DNA of 64,000 nucleotides from a virus, in the IMG/VR virus record IMGVR_UViG_3300046028_009474, positions 1-64,000 of that record, one strand, 5' to 3'. Below are positions 34,915 to 42,230 of this stretch, piece after piece. A program made the translations under genes and the position numbers. How positions within the stretch are numbered: position 1 is the first letter of the stretch; every line of letters starts with the position of its first letter. The notes under the pieces are model-generated. The model was not told the origin of the DNA and ran no database searches. It was given only the letters and a program-made list of their open reading frames with translations.

Positions 34915-36609
34915 TTATGCTTGGCATGATTCGCAGTTGAGAATGGATCTGGCTAATTCTTGTGCTGGGTTAGCGCTCTTTTGATAATACAAACCTTTGA
35001 TTCCTTGCTCCCATGCAAAAATCATAAGTTGATTAACTTCTTTAGCGGATGCCGAAGGAGGAATCATGATGTTCAAACTCTGTCCTTGGTCGATGTATTT
35101 TTGACGCTGAGCAGCTTGAATGATGATTTCTTTTTGAGAGATTTCTCCAAAAGTTTTGAAAGTAGCTTTTTCATTTTCAGACAAGAAATCTAAATGAGCA
35201 ACAGATCCACCTCTAATTAAAATAGATTTCCAAACTTCTGCGGAGTTTTGATTTTTTTCAATTAGTAATTTTTCCAAATAGGGATTTTGATAGGAAAAGT
35301 CTCCCTTGGCTAGTCCTTTAACAAAGTAGTTTCCATTTAAAGGTTCGATGCCCTGAGACACTTGACCAAGAATGAAACTGGAGCTTACTGTTGGAGCAAC
35401 AGCGATTGTAGTTACATTGCGACGACCATAGCCTTCGAGTAACGCTGGTTCGCCATAGATCTCAGCTAATTGCTCAGTAGCCGCATCAGCACGATTTCTG
35501 ATCGTTTTCCAAATTTGATTATTTAAAATTTTAGCTTCCATTGATTCAAAAGGAATCATTTTAGATTGAAGCAGTGAATGCCAGCCAAGAACTCCAATGC
35601 CAAGCGCTCTTTGATTGATTGCAAAGTTGCGAGCATGAGTCATGAATGCCATGTTTTCAGTTTTATTAATAAACTCTGTCATGACAGCATCCAAGAAAAA
35701 CACCATTGTTTCAACAGCATCAGTATCTTTCCACTCTTCCCACTTATCAAGATTCAGAGATGATAAATTACAAACAAAAGATTCTGTTGGAGAATCAGCG
35801 AGCATAATTTCATTACAGAGATTTGAATGACTGATTTTTAAATTTTTATCTTTATAAACTTGAGGAGCTTGATCGTTAGCATTGTCAGAGAAAAAGATAT
35901 ACGGATATCCGCTTTCAAATCTCTTTTGAATCACAAGGCCCCAAATTCTTCTGTTCTCCTTGTTTCCATCAATCATATCCTGCATCCATTGATTAGAGAC
36001 ACAAACTCCAATTGAGAGTTCCTGAATGTCATTTCCTTCAGATTTAATCTTTAAGAACTCTTCAATATCACCATGATCAATTGGAAGGTATGTTGCGCAA
36101 GCTCCTCTTCTAGTGTTTCCCTGAGAAACAACAGTCATCATCTTATCGTAGAGTTCCATGAAATGAACTGAACCCGTTGATTCTCCACCAGATGAAATTT
36201 TAGATCCTCTAGGACGAACATTGCCAAAGAATGCGCTAGTGCCTCCTCCAGACTTTGTCATCATGCTGATTTCAGCAAGTTTGTGACCAGTAATAGACTC
36301 TATAGAATCTTCTAGGTAAGTTCCAAAACAAGAAATTGGAAGACCTCTTTTTCTGCCAAGATTAGACCAATTAGGAGATGATAGTGAATAAAATCCACGC
36401 TCAACATAGTCAGCAAACTTCTCAGCAAAGCTTTTGCATTTGAGGTAAGCATTAACTTTAGCAATGCAATCTCCGCTTACAGACAAAAGACTTTCTGCTG
36501 TTTGTGCAACATCAGATATTCTTTGCTCAGCAGTTTCGCCGTCCATCAAGTAGCCACTGCTTAAAAATTTGCGAGAATCTGCATTGAGCCAGTAAATATT
36601 TTTTTCCAT
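34915..36609 (-). CDS. nrdA: Class I ribonucleotide reductase, large subunit
   Basis: This 564-residue enzyme reduces ribonucleotides to deoxyribonucleotides with the NrdB radical subunit. Visible are PISCFGTY (first redox Cys), NLCNEI (the N, C, E active site), FVCNLSSLNL (second redox Cys), APTVSSSF (phosphate site), the GLYYQK Tyr pair for radical transfer and a C-terminal CESC thiol pair. No N-terminal ATP cone is present, so dATP shut-off is probably lost. It is shorter than E. coli NrdA (761). nrdB lies 37 bases upstream in the same unit. Confidence 0.95.
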   Translation of the reverse strand: MEKNIYWLNADSRKFLSSGYLMDGETAEQRISDVAQTAESLLSVSGDCIAKVNAYLKCKSFAEKFADYVERGFYSLSSPNWSNLGRKRGLPISCFGTYLEDSIESITGHKLAEISMMTKSGGGTSAFFGNVRPRGSKISSGGESTGSVHFMELYDKMMTVVSQGNTRRGACATYLPIDHGDIEEFLKIKSEGNDIQELSIGVCVSNQWMQDMIDGNKENRRIWGLVIQKRFESGYPYIFFSDNANDQAPQVYKDKNLKISHSNLCNEIMLADSPTESFVCNLSSLNLDKWEEWKDTDAVETMVFFLDAVMTEFINKTENMAFMTHARNFAINQRALGIGVLGWHSLLQSKMIPFESMEAKILNNQIWKTIRNRADAATEQLAEIYGEPALLEGYGRRNVTTIAVAPTVSSSFILGQVSQGIEPLNGNYFVKGLAKGDFSYQNPYLEKLLIEKNQNSAEVWKSILIRGGSVAHLDFLSENEKATFKTFGEISQKEIIIQAAQRQKYIDQGQSLNIMIPPSASAKEVNQLMIFAWEQGIKGLYYQKSANPAQELARSILNCESCQA

Positions 36610-36646
36610 GTTAGTTATAATGTCTTATTAATAAATCTCTAGTTTT

Positions 36647-37618
36647 TTAGAATAAATCGTTTTCATCGAAACTCTTATTGTCTTTAGAATACTCTACTGG
36701 AGTACTGTAAAAGAAATCAGATGCTGTGTTTCCGTATAAACTCTCGTCAAACCATTTTGTTTTAGCAAGAAGTTCGTCGTCGATTGAGAAGGCTTTCTTG
36801 AATCCAATCAAACCAAATGATTCATTGATTCTATTTTTCACAAATTCTTTAAGAATTGGGGCGGATAACAAATCTTCTTCGGCTCCATTAACAATCCAAT
36901 CAATAATTTTAGACTCTGCAATCAGAGCTTCTTGAGCTTCGTGCAGAATTCTCGCCTCAAGTTCAGCATCAAATAATTCTGGGAACTCTTTTCTAATATC
37001 ATTAATGATCTGAATCCCGATAAGACCATGAATCATCTCTTCGTTTTTAGTATATCTAACCTGCTGATTAGTATCTTTTAGTAAGTTATTTTTACCGAAC
37101 CAGTTAATAACATAAAACTGGCTAAACAGCGAAGCGTTTTCGACAAAGAGAGTGAATAGTATGATGCTATAAAGAAACTGCTTTTTAGAATCTTTGTAGA
37201 AACGATGAGTATACTTTTTCAAATACTTCACTCTTCCTTGAATCCAATCAAGCTTGAGGTTCTCCTCAAATACATCATTTAAATCAAGTATTGTTAGCAG
37301 TGCTTCATAAGCATTATTATGAACAACTTCTGTATTTGCCATTACAAAACCAAGATCTTGAATAGCTGGATGCGGAAGATTATCTCCTAATTTTGCCCAA
37401 AATGTTTTAACAGCAACTTCAATTTGCCCAATTGCAGACAATGTGCGAATGATGATTTCCCTGTCTCTCTCACTCAAGGAAACTTTAAAATCTTGAACGT
37501 CTGATTTAAAATTCCACCTTTTATGAGACCACGCATTGTTATGCATAGCATCAATAAATTGCTCTGTCCAGGGATAAAGGTTGGGTTTTCTAGATACTTG
37601 TTCGTCAAAAATACTCAT
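36647..37618 (-). CDS. nrdB: Class I ribonucleotide reductase, small subunit
   Basis: Radical-bearing subunit, ~323 residues. Metal ligands are QIEVAVK (Glu in place of the usual first Asp), EVVHNNAY (ExxH), FVENASLF (Glu) and EEMIHG (ExxH). The Tyr of EVVHNNAY is at the radical position (four after His). The start is taken at ATG 37618 (MSIFDEQ), not at 37660, because residues before it do not look like the family. First gene of the long minus-strand unit, facing the divergent control region. Confidence 0.93.
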   Translation of the reverse strand: MSIFDEQVSRKPNLYPWTEQFIDAMHNNAWSHKRWNFKSDVQDFKVSLSERDREIIIRTLSAIGQIEVAVKTFWAKLGDNLPHPAIQDLGFVMANTEVVHNNAYEALLTILDLNDVFEENLKLDWIQGRVKYLKKYTHRFYKDSKKQFLYSIILFTLFVENASLFSQFYVINWFGKNNLLKDTNQQVRYTKNEEMIHGLIGIQIINDIRKEFPELFDAELEARILHEAQEALIAESKIIDWIVNGAEEDLLSAPILKEFVKNRINESFGLIGFKKAFSIDDELLAKTKWFDESLYGNTASDFFYSTPVEYSKDNKSFDENDLF

Positions 37619-37685
37619 GGCTAATATCTTACACCATAGTCTAGGAATCAAGAATAGCAAATGGAATTTTTCTTTAATTTTGCCG

Positions 37686-37714
37686 TTGACAGATTAAAAT
37701 TTGATATACATAAT
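37686..37714 (+). promoter_or_regulatory. Sigma-70-like promoter, module 1
   Basis: TTGACA (37686-37691), a 17-base spacer, then CATAAT (37709-37714), matching 6/6 and 5/6 of the bacterial consensus. The -10 box runs directly into the first hairpin. It points to the 38008 unit, with a leader of almost 290 bases. Confidence 0.6.
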
Positions 37715-37734
37715 ACTGAGCGAAGCGAAGTATT
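37712..37734 (+). repeat. Hairpin repeat, copy 1
   Basis: A 23-base element with arms AATACT / AGTATT around loop GAGCGAAGCGA. It recurs exactly at 37872-37894. The shared GAGCGAAGCGA core also appears, less exactly, at 37738-37749. Confidence 0.85.
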
Positions 37735-37778
37735 ACCGAGCGAAGCGAGGTTGCCGTTAAATTTGTAGATGCTCTGAA

Positions 37779-37805
37779 TAATTAATTTGCTTCGCAAATT
37801 AATTA
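37779..37805. repeat. Perfect 12-bp hairpin
   Basis: Perfect inverted repeat with 12-bp arms (TAATTAATTTGC and its complement) around TTC. It touches the hairpin at 37804-37828. There is no adjacent T-tract that would make it a simple terminator on the plus strand. Confidence 0.8.
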
Positions 37806-37828
37806 AAGATTTTTGAAAAAAATCTTTA
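37804..37828. repeat. Perfect 11-bp hairpin
   Basis: Inverted repeat with arms TAAAGATTTTT and AAAAATCTTTA around GAA, directly abutting the previous hairpin. AT-rich arms would melt easily. Confidence 0.75.
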
Positions 37829-37846
37829 TTCATTGCACTTTTTCAC

Positions 37847-37874
37847 TTGAATTGTGGAACTGCACTAATATAAT
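37847..37874 (+). promoter_or_regulatory. Sigma-70-like promoter, module 2
   Basis: TTGAAT (37847-37852), a 16-base spacer, then perfect TATAAT (37869-37874), which again forms the left edge of the hairpin repeat. The element is palindromic at its ends (TATAATACT / AGTATTATA), so a -10-like box also faces left. It is the nearer promoter candidate for the 38008 unit. Confidence 0.55.
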
Positions 37875-37897
37875 ACTGAGCGAAGCGAAGTATTATA
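37869..37897 (+). repeat. Hairpin repeat, copy 2 (9-bp arms)
   Basis: Copy of the 37712-37734 element with longer arms: TATAATACT / AGTATTATA around the same GAGCGAAGCGA loop. A degenerate gagcgagagcgag follows. Confidence 0.85.
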
Positions 37898-38007
37898 CGA
37901 GCGAGAGCGAGTTTAAAATGAAAACGTAACGCTTTTCAACTACGTGCAAATATATTTTTACTTTATGTATAAATTTTACTTGACAGCATACAATTCTATG
38001 CTTAATT

Positions 38008-38283
38008 ATGTTAATGGACGAACCACAACAAGAATATTTATGCTCTAGCGCTAACTGGGAGGTATCAGTATCGGCAAAATCTGCTGAAGAAGCAGCATCA
38101 CTAGCAGTTCAAAAAATAGTCGATGGTTCAAAAGTTGTAAACTTTCCAATTGGAGCTATGATTGTTGTTATACCAATTGTGAAAGATCTGGAAAATTTAC
38201 ACATGATTTATGCTCCCAAAATCTTGGCAGACGTTGGTCTTCATGAATTCTCATCAGATTTAATCAAATTTATAAATGAATAA
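38008..38283 (+). CDS. Small acidic protein of unknown function
   Basis: Not recognised; 91 residues. A helix-forming SAKSAEEAASLAVQKIV (about 22-38), a hydrophobic strand GAMIVVIPIV, and a C-terminal ILADVGLHEFSSDLIKF. First gene of the nucleotide/SSB unit after the control region; it overlaps dut by 8 bases. ATG 38008 or 38014 could be the start. An upstream TTGACA at 37980 is too close to the ATG to leave a normal leader. Confidence 0.65.
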   Translation: MLMDEPQQEYLCSSANWEVSVSAKSAEEAASLAVQKIVDGSKVVNFPIGAMIVVIPIVKDLENLHMIYAPKILADVGLHEFSSDLIKFINE

Positions 38284-38779
38284 ACTTAAAGTCAATAACA
38301 TTTCTTTGATTAGCCCTCCATCTAATGGAGATGTTGGCTATGATATTTTCGCAAATTCAGAGCCAAATATTGTTGGTGAATACACTGAATCACTAGGCTA
38401 TACTCACATTGATTACATTGAGTATGACTCTGGATTGATTATTGATCCAGGGTCTGAGTATCATACTTTGCTTTTTCCCAGATCTTCAATTTCAACTAAA
38501 AATCTTGCTCTCTGCAATAGTGTTGGAGTTATTGATTCTAGCTATAGAGGAACTATCAAAGTAAGGTTCAAATACATTCCTTCTCCAGAAGATGTTAATA
38601 ATATTGGACGATTCGTTGCTAGACACGCTATCGATGTTAATTCTCAGTATATTTATAAAAAAGGCGATAAAATCGCACAATTAGTTTTTCAGAAATCAAA
38701 TTTCGTTGAGCTTGAACAGTGTGATTCTTTTGAACCAACACAAAGAGGAGAGGGGGGCTTTGGTAGCACAGGAGTATGA
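38276..38779 (+). CDS. dut: dUTPase
   Basis: Trimeric dUTP diphosphatase of 167 residues; it removes dUTP and makes dUMP. All five motifs are visible in order: GDVGYDIFA (1), PRSSIS (2), NSVGVIDSSYRG (3, catalytic Asp), YKKGDKIAQLVF (4) and RGEGGFGSTG (5, C-terminal P-loop-like). An extra ~20 residues between motifs 1 and 2 is unremarkable for the family. It overlaps the next gene by ATGA. Confidence 0.95.
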   Translation: MNKLKVNNISLISPPSNGDVGYDIFANSEPNIVGEYTESLGYTHIDYIEYDSGLIIDPGSEYHTLLFPRSSISTKNLALCNSVGVIDSSYRGTIKVRFKYIPSPEDVNNIGRFVARHAIDVNSQYIYKKGDKIAQLVFQKSNFVELEQCDSFEPTQRGEGGFGSTGV

Positions 38780-39354
38780 ACGATAGAATTATTGGAATTT
38801 GTGGACCAGCTAGAAGTGGCAAAGATACTTTAGCTGATAGCTTCGTTGAAATTTTTAAAGAGTATAAAGTTAAAACTCAAAAATTATCTTTTGCTAAAGA
38901 ATTGAAATATGAATGTAAAAGTTTTGTTAAAAAAACTTTAGGCATTGACATTTTTACAGAAGTTACAGAAGAAAAAGATATTATTCGACCGCTTTTAGTA
39001 ACATGGGGAACTCACGTAAGGCGCAAATTAAATGATAACGTTTGGATTGATGCTCTTGAAAAAAGAATGCATTCTAATAAAATAGTAATCATTAGCGATG
39101 TTAGATTTGAGAATGAATTTAATTGGGTAAAAAAACAAGGAGGAAAAATTATATTTGTTAATAGAACTCTTCCAGATGGAAGTTTAGTTCCAAATGCAAA
39201 TGAAGAGGAGGAGAAAAACAATTCTTTCTTACAGCAAAATGCTGATTCGGCTTTTACATGGGACACTATGAATGATGAAAGATGGATTCAAGCTATTTCT
39301 CATACAATTTTAACAGGGATCGTTCCTAAAGATTGGATTAACCGTGGACTCTGA
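38776..39354 (+). CDS. Deoxynucleoside monophosphate kinase
   Basis: A P-loop kinase of 192 residues, like T4 gp1: Walker A GICGPARSGKDTLA (8-21), a middle WGTHVRRK, and VIISDVRFENEFNWVKKQGG with IIFVNR. It phosphorylates dNMPs to dNDPs. It fits between dUTPase and RNR in the precursor pathway. Its end overlaps the sigma-like gene by 11 bases. Confidence 0.88.
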   Translation: MNDRIIGICGPARSGKDTLADSFVEIFKEYKVKTQKLSFAKELKYECKSFVKKTLGIDIFTEVTEEKDIIRPLLVTWGTHVRRKLNDNVWIDALEKRMHSNKIVIISDVRFENEFNWVKKQGGKIIFVNRTLPDGSLVPNANEEEEKNNSFLQQNADSAFTWDTMNDERWIQAISHTILTGIVPKDWINRGL

Positions 39355-39910
39355 TTTATCTCTCATCAATAAAATTAAAGAGAATCGCGATGATGAAAGT
39401 TTAAAAGAACTCATTAATCGCCACTCTGGGATTTATTTAGAAATGGTTAATCGTGTTATTCCAGACTACTCTGGCATTGTTAATAAGCACGATGTTTTGC
39501 TGGAAAAAGATTTTACAATCTATTGTGCTGCTTTAAAATATGAGCCAGATAGAAATACAAAATTCTCAACTCACTTAGCTAACGAAACAAGATGGAAATG
39601 CTTGAATCTTTATAATAAAAATAAAAAGATGATGGAAGAGCCTCTTGATAAAATCATCGTCGAACCTTTTTGCGAAGACTTTACAAAGTCTATTCACAAA
39701 CAAGAACTTATTCAAAGCATTCTTGATTATGCAAAAAAATATCCTGATGCTAGAGTAAGAAAAATGATTGACATGAGATACGACTCGATGTATAATAAAG
39801 TCGTTCCTTGGAAATTAATTGCTAAAGAACTTGGAATGAGCATTCAAGGCTGCATAGATATTCACAATAAATTCATTATTAAAGCCAAAAAAGAACTAAA
39901 TTATGTATAA
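39344..39910 (+). CDS. Sigma-70-like RNA polymerase sigma factor
   Basis: This 188-residue protein looks like a reduced sigma factor, comparable to T4 gp55. The region-2-like part (about 15-85) has LINRHSGIYLEMVNRV and YEPDRNTKFSTHLANETRWK. The region-4-like part (about 125-185) has RKMIDMRYD, PWKLIAKELGMSIQGC and IHNKF. It probably redirects host RNA polymerase to phage genes. The start is GTG at 39344, inside the previous gene. Promoter preference is unknown. Confidence 0.75.
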   Translation: MDSDLSLINKIKENRDDESLKELINRHSGIYLEMVNRVIPDYSGIVNKHDVLLEKDFTIYCAALKYEPDRNTKFSTHLANETRWKCLNLYNKNKKMMEEPLDKIIVEPFCEDFTKSIHKQELIQSILDYAKKYPDARVRKMIDMRYDSMYNKVVPWKLIAKELGMSIQGCIDIHNKFIIKAKKELNYV

Positions 39911-40328
39911 CAAAATCATCGGAATTGGACACGTAGTAAAAGATCCAGAATCGCGAACAACCTCTACTGGCAAGCAAGTTTGCACGTTGAGAGTTTGCAT
40001 TTCTGACTCTCAAGCAAAAAATAAATGTTTTATTGATTGCGAGTGCTGGGACAAGCTCGCTGAAATTTGCGTTAAATTCGTGAAGAAAGGAAAAGAAATT
40101 ATGATTGAAGGCGAACTTAACATGTCATCTTGGACTGGAAAAGATGGCTCTACTCAAACTAAGCCATATATTCGCGCAGATAAAGTTAAGTTTTTGAATT
40201 CCGCTCCAAAGCAGGAAGCTGGATCTGAAGATGAAAGCTTCTCAGATTCAAAATCTGATGGAAAAAAGACATTTTCTAAACCCAAACAACAAGTTGAAGA
40301 GATCGACTCTGAAGACATTCCATTCTAA
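39903..40328 (+). CDS. ssb: Single-stranded DNA-binding protein
   Basis: An OB-fold SSB of 141 residues: IIGIGHVVKDPESR...VCTLRVCIS, FIDCECWDKLAEI and GKEIMIEGELNMSSW (residues ~1-105), then a low-complexity linker. The acidic tail ends DSEDIPF, the bacterial SSB tip that recruits helicase, primase, RecO and others. It starts by an 8-base overlap and its stop shares one base with the next start (TAATG). Confidence 0.95.
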   Translation: MYNKIIGIGHVVKDPESRTTSTGKQVCTLRVCISDSQAKNKCFIDCECWDKLAEICVKFVKKGKEIMIEGELNMSSWTGKDGSTQTKPYIRADKVKFLNSAPKQEAGSEDESFSDSKSDGKKTFSKPKQQVEEIDSEDIPF

Positions 40329-41401
40329 TGAAACTCCTAGTACAAGCAGCCCTTAATAATTTAAGTTTTGGAAACGTTAGTGTCAACATTCTTAAAGAAT
40401 TTTTTAATAAAAATATTGAAATCGGCTTGTTTCCTTTTGGGAATATTGATTTGTCAGTTTTCAATTTATCTAACGAATTTAAAGATTTTCTTCAAAAGTC
40501 TATCAATCAAAGATTTGATGCTTTAAAAAAAGATGTTCCAGCATTTAAGTTGTGGCATTTGAATAGCTCTGATGATCGCAAAAATCCTAATCAAAATCTT
40601 TTAACATTCTACGAGTGTAGTGAACCCACAAAAACAGAAGTGGCCATTGCGCAAGCTCAGGACAAAATCTTTTTTAGCTCAACTTATGCTCAAAATAAAT
40701 TCATTGATCTTGGATGTGAAAATACTAGTTTTGTGCCTATGGGTTTCGATCCTGATCTTCACATCACAAATAAAAAGTATTTAGATGTAGTGCATTTCGG
40801 TTTGATGGGCAAATTTGAGCATCGAAAACACACTCAAAAAATCATTAAAACTTGGCTTAATAAGTATGGCAATAATAACGATTACCAGCTTTCTTGCTGC
40901 GTTACTAATCCATTCTTTAAGCCAGAGCAAATGCAAGCCATCATTAGCAATTTGTTAGATGGAAAGAGATATACTAATATTAATTTTCTTCCCTACTTAC
41001 AAACAAATCAAGAAGTCAATGAATTTTTAAATGCTATTGATATTGATTTGACTGGCTTGAGTGGCGGCGAGGGTTGGAATTTACCATCATTCAATGCTAC
41101 TTGCTTGGGCAAATGGTCAATTGTTTTGAATGAAACCTCTCATAAAGACTGGGCAACATCTGAGAATTCCATCTTGGTTGAATCAGATGGAAAAATTCCA
41201 GCGCACGACGGAGTTTTCTTCTTGAAAGGACACGAATTTAATCAAGGCGAATTTTACTCTTGGAGCGAAGAAGCTGTAGTTGCCGCTATGGACTCTGCTG
41301 TTAAAAAGTACAAAGTCTCCAATGTTTCTGGAATTGAAATGAGCAAAAAATTCTCGTATAAAAACACTGCTGAAATCATTTTAGACAAAGTTTTTTCTTG
41401 A
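40328..41401 (+). CDS. GT-B glycosyltransferase
   Basis: A 357-residue protein with a GT4-like two-domain pattern: an N-terminal QAALNNLSFGNVSVNILKEF, a middle VVHFGLMGKFEHRKHTQKII, and C-terminal IDIDLTGLSGGEGWNLPSFN, where G-EGWNLP is the donor-binding signature. It is separate from the sugar island, in the nucleotide unit, and follows ssb with TAATG coupling. Acceptor unknown: DNA, host glycan and virion protein are all possible. Confidence 0.8.
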   Translation: MKLLVQAALNNLSFGNVSVNILKEFFNKNIEIGLFPFGNIDLSVFNLSNEFKDFLQKSINQRFDALKKDVPAFKLWHLNSSDDRKNPNQNLLTFYECSEPTKTEVAIAQAQDKIFFSSTYAQNKFIDLGCENTSFVPMGFDPDLHITNKKYLDVVHFGLMGKFEHRKHTQKIIKTWLNKYGNNNDYQLSCCVTNPFFKPEQMQAIISNLLDGKRYTNINFLPYLQTNQEVNEFLNAIDIDLTGLSGGEGWNLPSFNATCLGKWSIVLNETSHKDWATSENSILVESDGKIPAHDGVFFLKGHEFNQGEFYSWSEEAVVAAMDSAVKKYKVSNVSGIEMSKKFSYKNTAEIILDKVFS

Positions 41402-41426
41402 CTTTTAATTAAAAATATATTATTAT
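41398..41426 (+). promoter_or_regulatory. Sigma-70-like promoter for the Hsp20 gene
   Basis: TTGACT (41398-41403) at the end of the glycosyltransferase gene, a 17-base spacer, then TATTAT (41421-41426). The Hsp20 ATG at 41433 is about where transcription would begin, so any transcript would be leaderless or nearly so. Weak but well-spaced. Confidence 0.4.
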
Positions 41427-41432
41427 AACAAT

Positions 41433-41774
41433 ATGATTGAATCAAAAACTGAACAATATTTTAATAGCCTTCTATATCCAGAAAGCAATTGTTGCTTTAA
41501 TGGAGCAGTTAAAATTAAGACTCTTGAAAATCATTATGAAGCATTGATGATTATGCCTGGCTCTGAAAAAACAGAGGTTAATATCACCGCATCTAGCAGT
41601 CTTCTTGAAGCAAAAAGCTCAAATGTTGATTATCCTTATGGATATCAAATCAAGCTTTCTAAACTGGTTGACGTTGAAAAGATTTCATCCTCTCTTAAAA
41701 ACGGAGTCTTGAAAATTACAATGCCTAAGCAAAAACTTCAAGCTTCTGACAAGTTTAAAGTTCCAATCTCGTAA
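41433..41774 (+). CDS. Hsp20/alpha-crystallin small heat shock protein
   Basis: This 113-residue protein fits the alpha-crystallin domain: a strand-rich middle (KIKTLENHYEALMIMPG), the signature SSLKNGVLKITMPK (LxNGVLxI.xPK), and a C-terminal V-P-I that could serve as the IxI tail motif. It would be a holdase chaperone, perhaps for capsid or fibre folding. No membrane or signal segment. A terminator follows at 41801. Confidence 0.85.
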   Translation: MIESKTEQYFNSLLYPESNCCFNGAVKIKTLENHYEALMIMPGSEKTEVNITASSSLLEAKSSNVDYPYGYQIKLSKLVDVEKISSSLKNGVLKITMPKQKLQASDKFKVPIS

Positions 41775-41800
41775 GTCGGTTAATAAATAAACAAATAATA

Positions 41801-41832
41801 AAACAGGTAGTGAAAACTACCTGTTTTTTTAT
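41801..41832 (+). terminator. Rho-independent terminator after Hsp20
   Basis: Arms AAACAGGTAG and CTACCTGTTT around TGAAAA, followed by T-rich sequence. It ends the 38008-41774 unit before the next small gene. Confidence 0.85.
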
Positions 41833-41840
41833 TATATAGT

Positions 41841-42230
41841 ATGCCCCTTTACATTTACCTCAATGAATCAACAAATGAATATCGCGAAATTCTCCAAGGA
41901 ATGAATGACCCTCACGAATACTTTGGAGAAGACGGTGAACTCAATGAGCCTTGGCAGCGCGTTTTTACTATTCCTAATGCATCTATTGATACGCAGATCG
42001 ATCCATTTAACTCTAATCAATTTGTGGACCGTACAGGATCTAAGAAGGGTTCCTATGGAGATATGCTCGACTATAGCTCAGAGATGAGCCAACGCCGCGC
42101 AGATCAAGCAGGAGGAGTTGATCCTGTTAAAGAAAAGTACTTTAAAGAGTATTCAAAAAAGAGAAAAGGAGCTAAACACTTTGAACAAATGAAAACATTT
42201 GAGAGTAAAGGAATTGAGGTTAAATATTAA
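41841..42230 (+). CDS. Small FmdB-like protein without zinc cysteines
   Basis: This 129-residue protein starts MPLYIYLNE, like the FmdB family and its phage relatives (MPxYxY...), but has no Cys pairs for zinc. It continues with Asp/Asn-rich DPFNSNQFVDRTG and ends basic (EYSKKRKGAKHF). Function unknown. It starts 8 bases after the terminator, and its stop overlaps the stop of the convergent fibre gene. Confidence 0.5.
   Translation: MPLYIYLNESTNEYREILQGMNDPHEYFGEDGELNEPWQRVFTIPNASIDTQIDPFNSNQFVDRTGSKKGSYGDMLDYSSEMSQRRADQAGGVDPVKEKYFKEYSKKRKGAKHFEQMKTFESKGIEVKY

Larger units (their letters stand above)
37619..38007. promoter_or_regulatory. Divergent control region between the two early transcription units
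   Basis: A 389-base stretch with no convincing gene separates nrdB (leftward) from the 38008 unit (rightward). It holds two copies of a promoter/hairpin module (37686-37734 and 37847-37897), two adjacent perfect hairpins (37779-37805 and 37804-37828), and further partial gagcgaagcgag repeats at 37738-37749 and near 37899-37910. It is the only long non-coding region in the window. It is probably the main early promoter region; an origin of replication is possible. Confidence 0.7.

Noticed and set aside
37648-37833. 61-residue minus-strand ORF in the control region
   Set aside because: It runs through the promoter/hairpin repeats and upstream of nrdB, has no protein-like pattern and no ribosome-binding site.
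37712-37897. CRISPR-like repeats
   Set aside because: Only two exact copies with a 137-base interval that itself contains other hairpins; no further repeats or cas genes. Better explained as regulatory hairpins.
37980-38008. TTGACA as the promoter of the 38008 gene
   Set aside because: With a 17-base spacer the -10 would overlap the ATG and the -10 match is poor. The upstream modules are better candidates.
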